Shown: positions 55,124 through 64,000 of the stretch, piece after piece
Layout: each line of letters begins with the position of its first letter
How positions within the stretch are numbered: the stretch's first letter is position 1
Source of the DNA: Pseudomonas sp. RSB 5.4
GTDB taxonomy: Bacteria > Pseudomonadota > Gammaproteobacteria > Pseudomonadales > Pseudomonadaceae
Reading direction: 5' to 3'
Length of the DNA: 64,000 bases
Assembly (NCBI RefSeq): GCF_037126175.1
Contig: NZ_CP146986.1
Span: 2,384,501-2,448,500, forward strand
Program-made: the position numbers and the translations under genes
The notes under the pieces: model-generated
Seen by the model: the letters and a program-made list of their open reading frames with translations, nothing else
Told to the model about the DNA's origin: nothing
The model's database searches: none

Positions 55124-56407
55124 ATGGCGAACACCCCTTACCCAGAGTCTTATTACGCTGCGTCGGCCAATGCCGTACCGCCACGTCCGGCCTTGCAGGA
55201 TGATGTGGAGACGGATGTCTGTGTGATCGGCGCCGGGTACACCGGGCTGTCCTCGGCGTTGTTTCTGCTGGAGAACGGTTTTCGCGTGACGGTACTGGAA
55301 GCGGCCAAGGTCGGGTTCGGTGCGTCGGGGCGTAATGGCGGGCAGATCGTCAACAGTTATAGCCGCGACATCGACGTCATCGAGCGCACTGTCGGCCCCA
55401 AGCAGGCGCAACTGCTCGGACAGATGGCCTTCGAAGGCGGCCGGATCATTCGTGAGCGCGTCGCCAAGTACAACATCCAGTGCGACCTGAAGGACGGCGG
55501 CGTGTTCGCCGCGCTCACGGCCAAGCAGATGGGCCACCTGGAATCGCAGAAGCGCCTGTGGGAGCGCTTCGGCCACACGCAACTGGAACTGCTCGACCAA
55601 CGTCGCATTCGCGAAGTGGTGGCGTGCGATCAATACGTCGGCGGCATGCTCGACATGAGCGGCGGCCACATTCATCCGCTGAACCTGGCCCTCGGCGAAG
55701 CCGCTGCGGTCGAGTCATTCGGCGGCACGATCTATGAGCAATCGCCAGCCGTGCGTATCGAGCGCGGTGCCAACCCGGTGGTGCACACGCCGCAAGGCAA
55801 GGTCAGGGCCAAATTCATCATCGTCGCCGGCAACGCCTACCTCGGCAATCTGGTGCCGGAACTGGCGGCGAAATCCATGCCGTGCGGCACCCAGGTGATC
55901 ACCACCGAACCGCTGGGCGATGAATTGGCGAAAACCCTGCTGCCGCAGGACTACTGCGTCGAAGATTGCAATTACCTGCTCGACTACTACCGCCTGACGG
56001 GCGACAAGCGCCTGATCTTCGGCGGTGGTGTGGTTTATGGCGCGCGGGATCCGGCGAACATCGAAGCGATCATTCGCCCGAAAATGCTCAAGGCATTCCC
56101 GCAACTCAAGGACGTGAAGATCGATTACGCCTGGACCGGCAATTTCCTGCTGACCCTGTCGCGTCTGCCGCAGGTTGGGCGACTGGGCGACAACATCTAC
56201 TACTCGCAAGGCTGCAGCGGCCATGGTGTGACGTACACGCATCTGGCCGGCAAGGTGCTGGCCGAGGCGTTGCGCGGACAGGCCGAGCGTTTTGATGCGT
56301 TTGCCGATCTGCCGCATTACCCGTTCCCGGGCGGGCAGTTGCTGCGTACGCCATTTGCGGCGCTGGGTGCATGGTATTACGGCTTGCGTGACAAGCTGGG
56401 TTTCTGA
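55124..56407 (+). CDS. FAD-dependent amine oxidoreductase, PuuB-like
   Basis: A 427-residue D-amino-acid-oxidase-fold flavoprotein. FAD-binding GAGYTGLSSAL at residues about 36-46, the GASGRNGGQI segment, and the C-terminal GCSGHGVTYTHLAG typical of gamma-glutamylputrescine oxidase. Likely oxidises gamma-glutamylputrescine or a related amine, passing electrons to oxygen. No putrescine genes are next to it, so the substrate is inferred only from family resemblance. Preceded by a 184-base gap after the tRNA-Val. Confidence 0.88.
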   Translation: MANTPYPESYYAASANAVPPRPALQDDVETDVCVIGAGYTGLSSALFLLENGFRVTVLEAAKVGFGASGRNGGQIVNSYSRDIDVIERTVGPKQAQLLGQMAFEGGRIIRERVAKYNIQCDLKDGGVFAALTAKQMGHLESQKRLWERFGHTQLELLDQRRIREVVACDQYVGGMLDMSGGHIHPLNLALGEAAAVESFGGTIYEQSPAVRIERGANPVVHTPQGKVRAKFIIVAGNAYLGNLVPELAAKSMPCGTQVITTEPLGDELAKTLLPQDYCVEDCNYLLDYYRLTGDKRLIFGGGVVYGARDPANIEAIIRPKMLKAFPQLKDVKIDYAWTGNFLLTLSRLPQVGRLGDNIYYSQGCSGHGVTYTHLAGKVLAEALRGQAERFDAFADLPHYPFPGGQLLRTPFAALGAWYYGLRDKLGF

Positions 56408-56431
56408 CCAGTTTCTTGACTGGCAAACAAC

Positions 56432-56534
56432 TGTGGCGAGGGAGCTTGCTCCCGCCGGGTCGCGCAGCGGCCCCTCTTTTATCTAGAAAGAAGGCCTGCT
56501 GCGCAGTCCAGCGGGAGCAAGCTCCCTCGCCACA
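56432..56534. repeat. REP-like inverted pair
   Basis: The arm TGTGGCGAGGGAGCTTGCTC and its inverse complement ending at 56534 enclose a spacer with GCGCAGCGGCC / GCTGCGCAGTCC. Same class as the 3040-3147 element in layout, differing in arm sequence. Confidence 0.8.
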
Positions 56535-56553
56535 AATATTTGCAGAATTCAGA

Positions 56554-57525
56554 TCAAAGTTGGTCTCGGGTAATTCCACTACGAATCCGCAAGATATCCG
56601 CCAGCACCGCCAAAGCGATCTCCGCGGGTGTCTTGCTGCCCAGGTTAAGGCCGATCGGCGCATGAATCCGCGCCAGTTCCACCTCCCCTAGCCCCCCAAT
56701 CCTGCGCAAGCGCTCGAAGCGTTTCTGCGAAGTCTGCTGCGACCCCATCACGCCGATGTAAAACGCCTCGGTGCGCACCGCTTCCATCATCGCCAGATCG
56801 TCGATGCGCGGATCATGGGTCAGCGCCACCACCGCGGTATCGCGATGACAACCGCCGTCAGCGATGAACACCGACGGCAGTTGCCGACGAATCTCCACGC
56901 CATTCAGTACCACGCCTTCGAGTACTTCATCACGCGGATCGCAGAGAATCACCTCAAAGCCGAGACCCACCGCGAACTCGGCACAGGCCTGCGCCACGCT
57001 GGAGTAACCCGCCAGCAACAAGCGCTGAGCGGCACCGATGCGAATCCGCACCCGGTCGATCTCGCGCTCGATGCGTGCGCCCTGCTCGCGATCCGCGAAC
57101 AGACTGCGCGCACCGCTGGCCAGATCGACTTCGCGAATCAAACGGCGCTGACCGAGCAACGCTGATTCAAGCTCACGCAGATGCGCCTGCACCTCGCAGT
57201 CGGCGTCAAATTTCTCTACCAGTACATCGAGAATGCCGCCACAGGGCAGGCTGACTCGCGAGCGCGGATCATCGCCTTCACCGTAACGCACCACGTTGAC
57301 CGCATCGAGAAACGCGCCCTCAGCCACGCGCTCGAGAAAATCTTCCTCGACGCAGCCACCGGACAGCGACCCGATCCACTGGCCGGTCTCGTTCACCGCC
57401 AGCAGCGAACCCGGAGCACGCGGCGCCGAGCCGTAGGTGGTCAGCACCGTGCAGAGCCAGATGCGCTGCCCCGCCACCGACCACTCCAGTGCCCGCCGCA
57501 CAACCTGTAGATCGAGATGCTGCAT
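56554..57525 (-). CDS. xdhC: XdhC/CoxI-family molybdenum hydroxylase maturation factor
   Basis: A 323-residue protein of the XdhC/CoxI family. N-terminal GSAPRAPGSLLAV and GGCVEED motifs and the C-terminal Rossmann-like half (QRLLLAGYSSVAQACAEF, YIGVMGSQQTSQKRFERL) are present. XdhC helps insert sulfurated molybdenum cofactor into molybdenum hydroxylases. It ends the cluster, one base after the cytochrome stop region, so it probably matures the large subunit at 59297-62128. Confidence 0.9.
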   Translation of the reverse strand: MQHLDLQVVRRALEWSVAGQRIWLCTVLTTYGSAPRAPGSLLAVNETGQWIGSLSGGCVEEDFLERVAEGAFLDAVNVVRYGEGDDPRSRVSLPCGGILDVLVEKFDADCEVQAHLRELESALLGQRRLIREVDLASGARSLFADREQGARIEREIDRVRIRIGAAQRLLLAGYSSVAQACAEFAVGLGFEVILCDPRDEVLEGVVLNGVEIRRQLPSVFIADGGCHRDTAVVALTHDPRIDDLAMMEAVRTEAFYIGVMGSQQTSQKRFERLRRIGGLGEVELARIHAPIGLNLGSKTPAEIALAVLADILRIRSGITRDQL

Positions 57526-57526
57526 G

Positions 57527-58762
57527 TCAGTGCGCCTTGTGCTCGACGGCCGGAGCGTCAGCCTGCAGTTTCTGCACGTCGCTCACTGCCAGCTCTGCCG
57601 ACTGGCCGCCCCAGCCTTGACGCAGATAGTTCAGCAGATCAGTCAGCTGTTCAGCACTGAGCTTGTCGGCGAAACCCGGCATTGGCTGCATGTGTTCGAA
57701 CCCGGCGAATTTCTGCTCACCGATGCCGTCCTCGATCACCCGCACCAGATTGCGCGGATCTTCCAGACGCAGCGTGGTGTTGCCACGCATGGCCACGGCG
57801 ATGTGCGGTTTGCCTTCGCCACCGGCAGCATGACAACCGGCGCAGACGTTCAAATATTCCTGACGGCCGCGTTGCGCACTCGGGCCGAGTTTGTCCGGCG
57901 ACACTTCAGCCAGCTCTTTGGCTACTGGTGGTTTGTCGCCGAGCAGGAACGTCGCCATCGCCGCCAGATCCTGATCGTTCAGGCCCTGGGTGCTGTTGTG
58001 GAACACCGGGAACATTTCGTTGAACATCGTGCCCTGGGCGCTCATGCCGTGCTTGAGGAACGCGCTCAGATCCTGCTGATTCCAGCCGCGCGCCGCCAGA
58101 TCGGTGGCGAGCAGGCTCGGTGCCAGATACCCGTTGAGGATGCCGCCGGTCAGGCGTTTGTCCAGTTGCATCGCGCCCGGCAGGCCACGTGGCGTGTGGC
58201 ATTCGCCGCAGTGACCAAGCACCTCGACCATGTATTGACCGCGCTTCCAGGCCTCGCTTTTGCCTTCGGCAGATTCCAGCTTCAACGCTTTACCGTACAG
58301 CATGTTCCAGCCGATCAGGCCCGGACGCACGTTGAACGGAAAGCTCAGGCTGGTGACCGGCGCAGCGCGCTCGATCGGCTCGATGGTTTTCAGGTAGGCA
58401 TGAATCGCATCCGAATCTTCTCGAGGCACCAGGTGGTACGAGGTGTAAGGCATCGCCGGATACAGATTCGCGCCGTCGCGACGCTTGCCTTCGGTCAGCG
58501 CAGCGAAGAATTCGTCATCGCTGTACAGGCCGATACCGTGCTCTTTGCTCGGAGTGATGTTGGTGCCGTAGATCGTGCCGAACGGCGAGACGATCGGCAG
58601 CCCGCCGGCAAACGGCGCGCCGCCCGGTGCGGTGTGGCACGCCATGCAGTCGGCAGCGCGAGCAAGGTATTCGCCGCGCTTGACCTGATCATCAGCGTGA
58701 GCAAACAACAGCGGCGCAGCCAGCCCCACCGCCAGGGTCAGGCGGGTCAATAGATGCTTCAT
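57527..58762 (-). CDS. tri-haem cytochrome c of a molybdenum hydroxylase
   Basis: A 411-residue exported cytochrome with a signal peptide (MKHLLTRLTLAVGLAAPLLF) and three haem-binding CXXCH sites: CMACH at 39-43, CGECH and CAGCH. Such proteins are the electron-accepting subunits of membrane-associated molybdenum aldehyde or nicotinate-type dehydrogenases. The start at 58762 begins the signal peptide after GGAGG; 2 bases separate it from the 2Fe-2S subunit stop. Confidence 0.9.
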   Translation of the reverse strand: MKHLLTRLTLAVGLAAPLLFAHADDQVKRGEYLARAADCMACHTAPGGAPFAGGLPIVSPFGTIYGTNITPSKEHGIGLYSDDEFFAALTEGKRRDGANLYPAMPYTSYHLVPREDSDAIHAYLKTIEPIERAAPVTSLSFPFNVRPGLIGWNMLYGKALKLESAEGKSEAWKRGQYMVEVLGHCGECHTPRGLPGAMQLDKRLTGGILNGYLAPSLLATDLAARGWNQQDLSAFLKHGMSAQGTMFNEMFPVFHNSTQGLNDQDLAAMATFLLGDKPPVAKELAEVSPDKLGPSAQRGRQEYLNVCAGCHAAGGEGKPHIAVAMRGNTTLRLEDPRNLVRVIEDGIGEQKFAGFEHMQPMPGFADKLSAEQLTDLLNYLRQGWGGQSAELAVSDVQKLQADAPAVEHKAH

Positions 58763-58764
58763 GC

Positions 58765-59304
58765 TCAACCCTCCTTGACCAGGCCGAGATCGGTCAGCAC
58801 GTTGCGCGTGGCGTTGTAGTAACGCACGTACCCGGTGCAACGGCAGATGTGGTGGCCGAGGCTGTCCTCGATGACTTTTTCCAGTTGGCTTTTGACGATC
58901 GGCTGGCGCTGCAGCTTCTCTACCAGCACCGTCGCGGCGTTGACGAAGCCCGGCGCGCAGTAGCTGCACTGGAAGGCGAATTCGTCGACGAAGCGCTGCT
59001 GGATCGGGTTCAGCTCGGTAACCTGACCGCTTTCATCACGCTTGGCGTGACTTTCGATGGTGCGGACTTTCTTGCCTTCGAAGTAATGCGCGCCAGTGAT
59101 GCAGGTGCGCACTTCTTCGCTGGTGCCGTCCGGGTTGTCGACGATCACCACGCAGGCGTGGCAGATGCCCTGGCCGCAGCCCAGGCGCGAACCGGTGAGG
59201 TTCTTGTATTCGTGCAGATAGTCGATCATCGGCAGGTCATCAGGGATGTCCACCGGGCCGACGGATTGACCATTGAGGGTCAGTTGAAGCGGACGGTTAG
59301 CCAT
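58765..59304 (-). CDS. 2Fe-2S subunit of molybdenum hydroxylase (IorA-like)
   Basis: A 179-residue iron-sulfur subunit with two [2Fe-2S] clusters: plant-type CGQGICHACVV and the downstream CSYCAPGF...CRCTGYVRY. It resembles the small subunits of isoquinoline 1-oxidoreductase and nicotinate dehydrogenase. ATG 59304 overlaps the end of the large-subunit gene by 8 bases. It carries electrons from the molybdenum site to the cytochrome. Confidence 0.92.
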   Translation of the reverse strand: MANRPLQLTLNGQSVGPVDIPDDLPMIDYLHEYKNLTGSRLGCGQGICHACVVIVDNPDGTSEEVRTCITGAHYFEGKKVRTIESHAKRDESGQVTELNPIQQRFVDEFAFQCSYCAPGFVNAATVLVEKLQRQPIVKSQLEKVIEDSLGHHICRCTGYVRYYNATRNVLTDLGLVKEG

Positions 59305-62128
59305 TGAGGGCCTCCTTGATGCGCGCAGCAGTGATTGGCAGATCGCGAACACGTTTACCGATGGCGTGCGCCACGGCGTTACCGATGGCACCGACCACCG
59401 GGATCATCACCACTTCGGCGATGCCTTTGGACGGATCGCTTGGCGACAGCGGCGGCAGAATCTCCGCAGTCTGCTTCCACACCGCCACGTGACGGGCCAT
59501 CGGCAGGCGATAACGGTTGAAGTTCCAGTCACCCTCCCCCGGTCCGCCTTCGTACAGCGGCATCTCTTCCATCAGCGCGTGACCAATGCCCATGGCGATC
59601 CCGCCTTCGAGCTGGCCCTTGACCAGCTCTTCGACCAGCACCCGACCGCACTCGACCCACGAGTGGTGGTTGAGCACTTCGACTTCCGCCGAGCCTTTGT
59701 TGACCTTGAGCTCTACCAGCGTCGCCACCGGGCTGTAGTAAGTCACCGCGGCGTTGTTCAACTGGACCACCGGGTAGTTGATGTTCTGACGATCCAGCAG
59801 GTGGAAACCCGCTGTGCTCATCAGCGCTTTCTTCGCCTTCGGCGCGCCATCACCGTACTTCACCGCCAGACCGTCGAGCGGCAGACGCTCGCGCACGCCG
59901 TCGATGCTGTATTCGGCCTCGGCCCAGCTCCAGCGGTTGAATGCGTGAACGGTGGCACCGGTCACCAGACCACGCTCGTGAGCATGCTTGGCCAGCTCTT
60001 CGAAGCTCAATGGCTGCATACCGTTGGCAGTGAGTTTGCCGTCGACCCAATGCGCATCTTCACGACGCACGACATAAGGGTTGGCTTGACCGCCGTAAGG
60101 CCCTTGGCGCCAGATCTCCATGGCCGCCGGCCACAAACCGTTGTTGAACAGCACGCGCGCCGCTTCACGGGTGGCGTGGCTGAAGTAGTAAGCCGAGTTG
60201 GTCGCGGACGACGCTGAGGCCAACTTGCCGACCCAGCGCGGGTTGCGCAGCAGGTTGTCCTGCTCGGCCTGGCTCATGATGTAAGGGTTGCCGCTGGTGA
60301 TCAGCTGCATTTCCTTCCATTCGGTTTCGCCGGTCTTGACGTCGTGTGCCGGGCTACCAAGGAAGTCGGCAACAACCAGCGCTTGCGAAGTGGACATGCC
60401 GGTGCCGATTTCGATACCGATGTGACGCAGGGTGATGCGCCCCTCGGCGGTGAACTCGATACTGGCCATCGGCGCTTCGGAGCCGGTGCCGAAGTCTTTC
60501 TGGCAAATCGCGAAACCCACGCCGTACCAGTTGTCCGGGTCGGCGGCTTCGCGCTGTTTCTTGATCGCGTCGCGGTTTTTCCAGACTTCGTGCACCGAGG
60601 CCTTGTCGAGAATCTCGTGCAGACGCAGAGCACCGGCCGGAATCGCGCCCTGGGTGTTTTTCATGCCCGAACGCAGGGCGTTCTTGCGACGCAGATCAAT
60701 CGCGTCGACACCGAGGCGATTGGCGATTTCGTCGACCATCATTTCGGTCGAGGCCATGCTTTGCAGGGTGCCGTAACCGCGCATCGAACCCGCTTCAACA
60801 CCGCGCGAGTGGTAAGCGGTGACCTGCAGATCGTTCTGCGGCATGTAGTAGATCGACTGGGCTGCCGTGGCACCCACTGCCGCTACTGAAGGGCTGTAGT
60901 TGATACGACCGCCACCGTCGACGCTCATCTCGGCACGGAAAATCTTGAAGCTGTAGTCGTTCTTGTCCACCGCCAGTTGGTAGCGGATGTCGAACGGGTG
61001 GCGCTTGATGCCGCTCTGGAACTGCTCGTAGCGGTCATTGGCCAGACGGATCGGCACACCGGCGCCATACAGCGCAGCGAGGGCCGCGTAGTAGACGAAG
61101 ATGTTGTGGTCTTTGGAACCGTAGCCCACGGTGTAGCCCGGGTGCATGTTCAGGTTCGCCAGGCCGAAGCGCGATGGCGCGATCATTTTCGCGGTTTCGG
61201 TCGCGGCTTCCAGCGGGCACTGAGTGGCGACCACGAAGTGCAGGGTCTTGGTTTTCGGTTCGTACCAGCCGTTGCCGTTGTCCGGCTCCATGGCGGCCGG
61301 TTCGATCGACGGGGTTTTGTAGCGCTCGTCGAACACCAGCCAGTTGTCCGGCGGCGTGTCGATCTGCTGCTTCATGCGATCGGCGTAGAACAGGCCGCGC
61401 TCGGTCAGGTTGCCGTGCAGGTTCGGCTGGGAATTCCATACCGGGCGACGGTTCTTCAGCATCGGGAACAGGATCGAGTCCTTGAGGCTGGCGAACTCGT
61501 CTTCGTCGGCCGAGGTTGGGCCGCCCACACGCACGTAGCGGAAGCTGCCATAGGGGTCGCCTTCGTAGTACGGCACTTGTGCACCGTAACGAATCGCCTT
61601 GTCATTGAATTTGAGTTTGTTCTTGGCTTGGCGGAAACGCTCGAAATCGTTCCAGATCAGGATCGCCACCGGGTGACCGATGAACATCGGCACTTTGCCT
61701 TCCGGCAGCAATGGGTCCGGCGCGTGCTCTTCCGGGAAGACGATGCCGTCCTTGTCCAGATCGGCGGCGGTGACGATGCGGTCAGGTTGCAAGTCGGCAC
61801 CAAGCCACGACAGGTCGTAGCCGGCGTAGATACGGTCAGCCTTGATGGTTTTCAGCAGCATGGCGTGGCCTTGCTGTTCAGGCCAGCCCGGCATGTCCTT
61901 GGAGCGAATGTCGCGGGCAAACACTTTGCTGCCGCAGACCTTGGACAAGGCGTCGTTACGTTGGCGTGCCTTGCCGTTGTGGCCGAGCCACTTTTCGGAC
62001 GGCACGGTTACGCTGTTTTCCATCAAGGCAGCCAGCGCCTGACTGCTGAGCGGCGTGAGCGTGACGCTCACACCCGCCACCAGCCCGCCCTGGAGGAACG
62101 AGCGCCGGGATATATCACGGTTGGACAT
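59297..62128 (-). CDS. molybdopterin-binding large subunit of a Tat-exported hydroxylase
   Basis: A 943-residue xanthine-dehydrogenase-family subunit. A Tat signal (MSNRDISRRSFLQGGLVAGV) shows export of the folded enzyme. The molybdenum-site region includes GEVLNHHSWVECGRVLVEEL-type sequence near the C-terminus and the PNLHGNLT and VVMIPVVGAIGNAVAHAIG segments. Substrate class is aldehyde or N-heterocycle oxidation with cytochrome c as acceptor; the exact substrate cannot be told. First gene of the leftward cluster; the 62129-62370 gap should hold its promoter. Confidence 0.88.
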   Translation of the reverse strand: MSNRDISRRSFLQGGLVAGVSVTLTPLSSQALAALMENSVTVPSEKWLGHNGKARQRNDALSKVCGSKVFARDIRSKDMPGWPEQQGHAMLLKTIKADRIYAGYDLSWLGADLQPDRIVTAADLDKDGIVFPEEHAPDPLLPEGKVPMFIGHPVAILIWNDFERFRQAKNKLKFNDKAIRYGAQVPYYEGDPYGSFRYVRVGGPTSADEDEFASLKDSILFPMLKNRRPVWNSQPNLHGNLTERGLFYADRMKQQIDTPPDNWLVFDERYKTPSIEPAAMEPDNGNGWYEPKTKTLHFVVATQCPLEAATETAKMIAPSRFGLANLNMHPGYTVGYGSKDHNIFVYYAALAALYGAGVPIRLANDRYEQFQSGIKRHPFDIRYQLAVDKNDYSFKIFRAEMSVDGGGRINYSPSVAAVGATAAQSIYYMPQNDLQVTAYHSRGVEAGSMRGYGTLQSMASTEMMVDEIANRLGVDAIDLRRKNALRSGMKNTQGAIPAGALRLHEILDKASVHEVWKNRDAIKKQREAADPDNWYGVGFAICQKDFGTGSEAPMASIEFTAEGRITLRHIGIEIGTGMSTSQALVVADFLGSPAHDVKTGETEWKEMQLITSGNPYIMSQAEQDNLLRNPRWVGKLASASSATNSAYYFSHATREAARVLFNNGLWPAAMEIWRQGPYGGQANPYVVRREDAHWVDGKLTANGMQPLSFEELAKHAHERGLVTGATVHAFNRWSWAEAEYSIDGVRERLPLDGLAVKYGDGAPKAKKALMSTAGFHLLDRQNINYPVVQLNNAAVTYYSPVATLVELKVNKGSAEVEVLNHHSWVECGRVLVEELVKGQLEGGIAMGIGHALMEEMPLYEGGPGEGDWNFNRYRLPMARHVAVWKQTAEILPPLSPSDPSKGIAEVVMIPVVGAIGNAVAHAIGKRVRDLPITAARIKEALNG

Positions 62129-62370
62129 GGATCATCCTCTGGGCGGTTATGTGTCCGCCCTTCTGGTTATCTACTGGGAATCTCGAGTCTTGCAGAAGCC
62201 CTTCTTGGCGAAACAAAGGGCGTGTTGACAGTGCAAAGCTGACCGAAAGGTTAACTTTAAAGGTTTCTGAGCGTCCGGCAAACAACCAGTTACAAAAATT
62301 TGACTAAAGAATCAAAAAATCAATGCGACGTGGCACCGCAGCAGATCGCCGGGCAAACCGGCAACCCACT
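62129..62370. other. upstream region of the molybdenum hydroxylase cluster
   Basis: No open frame or clear motif. Presumed promoter of the leftward cluster. Confidence 0.4.
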
Positions 62371-62457
62371 GTGGGCGCGGGCTTGCTCGCGAAGGTGTGG
62401 TGTCAGGCAACCCATTTTTAACTGACATACCGCTTTCGCGAGCAAGCCCGCTCCCAC
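62371..62457. repeat. REP doublet
   Basis: The arm GTGGGCGCGGGCTTGCTCGC at 62371 pairs with the inverse complement ending at 62457, one mismatch. Same family as 849-936. Confidence 0.85.
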
Positions 62458-62524
62458 AAGGGAATTTGTATTGGAGTCAGGGTGTGGGCAGGAGGAAAAG
62501 GAGGGAAATAGCAAATTTCAGACA

Positions 62525-62555
62525 CAAAAAACCCCGGTCTTTCGACCAGGGTCTT
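62525..62555 (-). terminator. terminator of the tRNA-Asp/Val cluster
   Basis: Minus-strand stem ACCCTGGTC / GACCGGGGT with loop GAAA and a five- to six-T run, about 70 bases after the distal tRNA-Asp. Confidence 0.85.
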
Positions 62556-62627
62556 TGCTATCGATTCCGAAACAACCAACGGTTGCTTTCGGTGCTTCAA
62601 GGCGTTCAGTGGTCCTTGAAACAGATA

Positions 62628-62704
62628 TGGCGCAGCGGACGGGACTCGAACCCGCGACCCCCGGCGTGACAGGCCGGTATTCTAACCGACTGAACTACCG
62701 CTGC
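62628..62704 (-). tRNA. tRNA-Asp (anticodon GTC), copy 1
   Basis: A 77-nt tRNA with CCA. Acceptor GCAGCGG / CCGCTGC, anticodon loop CTGTCAC (anticodon GTC) and T loop within GGGTTCGAGTCCC. Identical to copy 2. Confidence 0.96.
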
Positions 62705-62798
62705 GTATCGCTTTGAGCTTGCGCTCAAGTAACTCGTTTTGACTGAAAGCTTCGGTGCTTTTCAATCGCGAACCAGACAATGCCTGACTCGTAAAATA

Positions 62799-62875
62799 TG
62801 GCGCAGCGGACGGGACTCGAACCCGCGACCCCCGGCGTGACAGGCCGGTATTCTAACCGACTGAACTACCGCTGC
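62799..62875 (-). tRNA. tRNA-Asp (anticodon GTC), copy 2
   Basis: Same 77-base sequence as the copy at 62628-62704, separated by 94 bases. Anticodon GTC. Confidence 0.96.
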
Positions 62876-62930
62876 GCGTCGGTGGAGGCACTTTCAGCCT
62901 ACCTCTTGCTTGCGCAAGTTTCTCGGGGAG

Positions 62931-63006
62931 TGGTGGGTGATGACGGGATCGAACCGCCGACATTCTGCTTGTAAGGCAGACGCTCTCCCAGCTGAGCTAA
63001 TCACCC
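62931..63006 (-). tRNA. tRNA-Val (anticodon TAC)
   Basis: A 76-nt tRNA with CCA. Acceptor GGGTGAT / ATCACCC, anticodon stem TCTGC / GCAGA around CTTACAA (anticodon TAC). First gene of the leftward Val-Asp-Asp tRNA unit. Confidence 0.96.
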
Positions 63007-63114
63007 GTTTGCATCTCCGAGGCCGCGAAATTTACGCAGGTAGCGAACCTAAGTCAATAGCAGGATTGAAGTTTTTCTGAAAAAGACAAAATTGCTTCCT
63101 ACCTGCGAGACCGC

Positions 63115-63181
63115 CTTCGCGAGCAAGCTCGCTCCCACAGGGAAATGCATTCCTCATGTGGGAGCGAGCTTGCTCGCGAAG
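63115..63181. repeat. REP doublet
   Basis: CTTCGCGAGCAAGCTCGCTC at 63115-63134 continues to 63138, and its inverse complement occupies 63158-63181 with a 19-base spacer. GTGGGAGCGAGCTTGCTCGC variant of the REP family. Confidence 0.88.
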
Positions 63182-63222
63182 ACGGCAGCCCATTTGACGC
63201 AAATTCAGGAGAAGAACGCGAT

Positions 63223-63999
63223 CTACTCGGTGTAAATCATCTTCTTGGTCATGCCACCATCAACGACGAATTCCTGCCCGGTGACAAACCCGGCATTGCG
63301 CGACAACAGCCACGCCACCATCGCCGCCACATCCTCGACCGTCCCTACCCTGCCCGCCGGATGCTGCGCATGATCGGCATCGGCCAGCGGCTCGGCGCGT
63401 CGTGCGGATGGATCCCGTGCATCGATCCAGCCCGGGCTGACCGCATTGACGCGAATCTCCGGCCCGAGGCTGATCGCCAACGCATGCGTCAGCGCCAACA
63501 AGCCGCCCTTGCTCGCCGCATACGCCTCGGAATCAGCCTCCGACTGCCGCGCCCGGGTCGAGGCCAGATTGACGATCGAGCCGTTATGCGCGCGCAGATA
63601 CGGCGCACAATGTTTGGCCAGCAACATCGGCCCACTGAGATTCACCGCCAGCACCCGGTTCCAGTAAGCCAGATCAAGACTTTCCAGCGTGATGTTGTGC
63701 GGATCAGCCACCGCCGCGTTGCACACCAACGCATCGAGACGACCAAACTGCCCAAGCACTTCGGCGACACCCAGCGCGACCTGGCTCTCATCCGCCACGT
63801 CCATGGCGATGAACCAGGCGTTCTCGCCCAGCACCTTCGCCACTTTCGAACCGCGCACACGATCCAGATCGGTCAGCACCACTTGCCAGCCTTCGCTGAT
63901 CAGCCAGGCAGCAATGCCCAGACCGATGCCACGCGCGGCACCGGTGACCAGCGCCACGCGACCATGGGTGCCCGCCTTCGGAGTAGACAATTCGATCAC
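63223..63999 (-). CDS. SDR-family oxidoreductase (start near or beyond window edge)
   Basis: A 258-residue classical short-chain dehydrogenase. NAD(P)-binding [11 protein letters not shown], the NAAVADP segment, catalytic Ser in NLASTRARQ, then YAASKGG with Tyr/Lys, and the C-terminal [16 protein letters not shown]. The substrate is unknown. The visible frame opens with GTG at 63999, one base from the edge, so the true start could be this or farther right. It is read leftwards, and the REP pair lies after its end. Confidence 0.85.
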   Translation of the reverse strand: MIELSTPKAGTHGRVALVTGAARGIGLGIAAWLISEGWQVVLTDLDRVRGSKVAKVLGENAWFIAMDVADESQVALGVAEVLGQFGRLDALVCNAAVADPHNITLESLDLAYWNRVLAVNLSGPMLLAKHCAPYLRAHNGSIVNLASTRARQSEADSEAYAASKGGLLALTHALAISLGPEIRVNAVSPGWIDARDPSARRAEPLADADHAQHPAGRVGTVEDVAAMVAWLLSRNAGFVTGQEFVVDGGMTKKMIYTE

Positions 64000-64000
64000 A

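Noticed and set aside
62628..63006. Integration site of a genomic island at the tRNA cluster
   Set aside because: No integrase, no tRNA-fragment direct repeat and continuous Pseudomonas-like genes on both sides.

Overview
This is a Pseudomonas chromosome segment, most likely from the P. fluorescens group. The evidence is the high-GC coding style, the thrS-infC-rpmI-rplT-pheS-pheT-ihfA-merR-tRNA-Pro block, a 64-residue RsmE-like CsrA protein, a DUF1654 gene, and several intergenic inverted-repeat pairs of the Pseudomonas REP/REPIN type. There is no integrase, transposase, phage module or CRISPR array. Most of the window is core or ordinary accessory chromosome.

Layout. 1-9.7 kb: a partial methyltransferase, a LysR regulator divergent from a secreted esterase, an MscS-type channel fused to a cyclic-nucleotide-binding domain, a DoxX / monooxygenase-domain / amidohydrolase / isochorismatase-like operon, and a second LysR gene. 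9.8-23.3 kb: a bare AraC-type protein, two convergent paralogous winged-helix ATPase regulators (one full length, one cut short), a GlxA-type regulator, pirin, a LysR/quinone oxidoreductase pair, an alpha/beta hydrolase, an ABC exporter and small proteins.

23.4-30.1 kb holds the most interesting system, a complete RNA-repair locus. rtcR (a sigma-54 activator with a CARF sensor domain) is divergent from rsr (Ro60/TROVE), a non-coding RNA, rtcB (RNA ligase), a RlaP-family nucleotidyltransferase and rtcA (RNA 3'-phosphate cyclase). The non-coding RNA between rsr and rtcB can be folded by eye into a tRNA-like acceptor/T-arm unit carrying a long Y-RNA-like stem, matching the Salmonella YrlA idea. 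A near-consensus -24/-12 promoter precedes rsr, and two 18-bp direct repeats, candidate RtcR enhancer sites, lie about 110-145 bases farther upstream.

30.2-41.5 kb: small exported or membrane proteins, tRNA-Pro, the translation block (with an AUU start for infC), cold-shock protein, an I78-type inhibitor lipoprotein and two hypotheticals. 41.5-48.7 kb: the ribose operon rbsBACRKD plus an exported nucleoside hydrolase, headed by a perfect 14-bp LacI-type operator. 48.7-54.4 kb: a coiled-coil protein, periplasmic glutaminase-asparaginase with a candidate sigma-54 promoter, a LexA-box operon of DUF1654 and endonuclease I, a siderophore-interacting protein, a SPOR lipoprotein, RsmE and a DUF2214 protein. 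54.8-64 kb: tRNA-Val(GAC), a PuuB-like oxidase, a molybdenum hydroxylase cluster (large subunit, 2Fe-2S subunit, tri-haem cytochrome c, XdhC), two tRNA-Asp, tRNA-Val(TAC) and an SDR dehydrogenase at the right edge.

All assignments come from reading the sequence; no database search was run.
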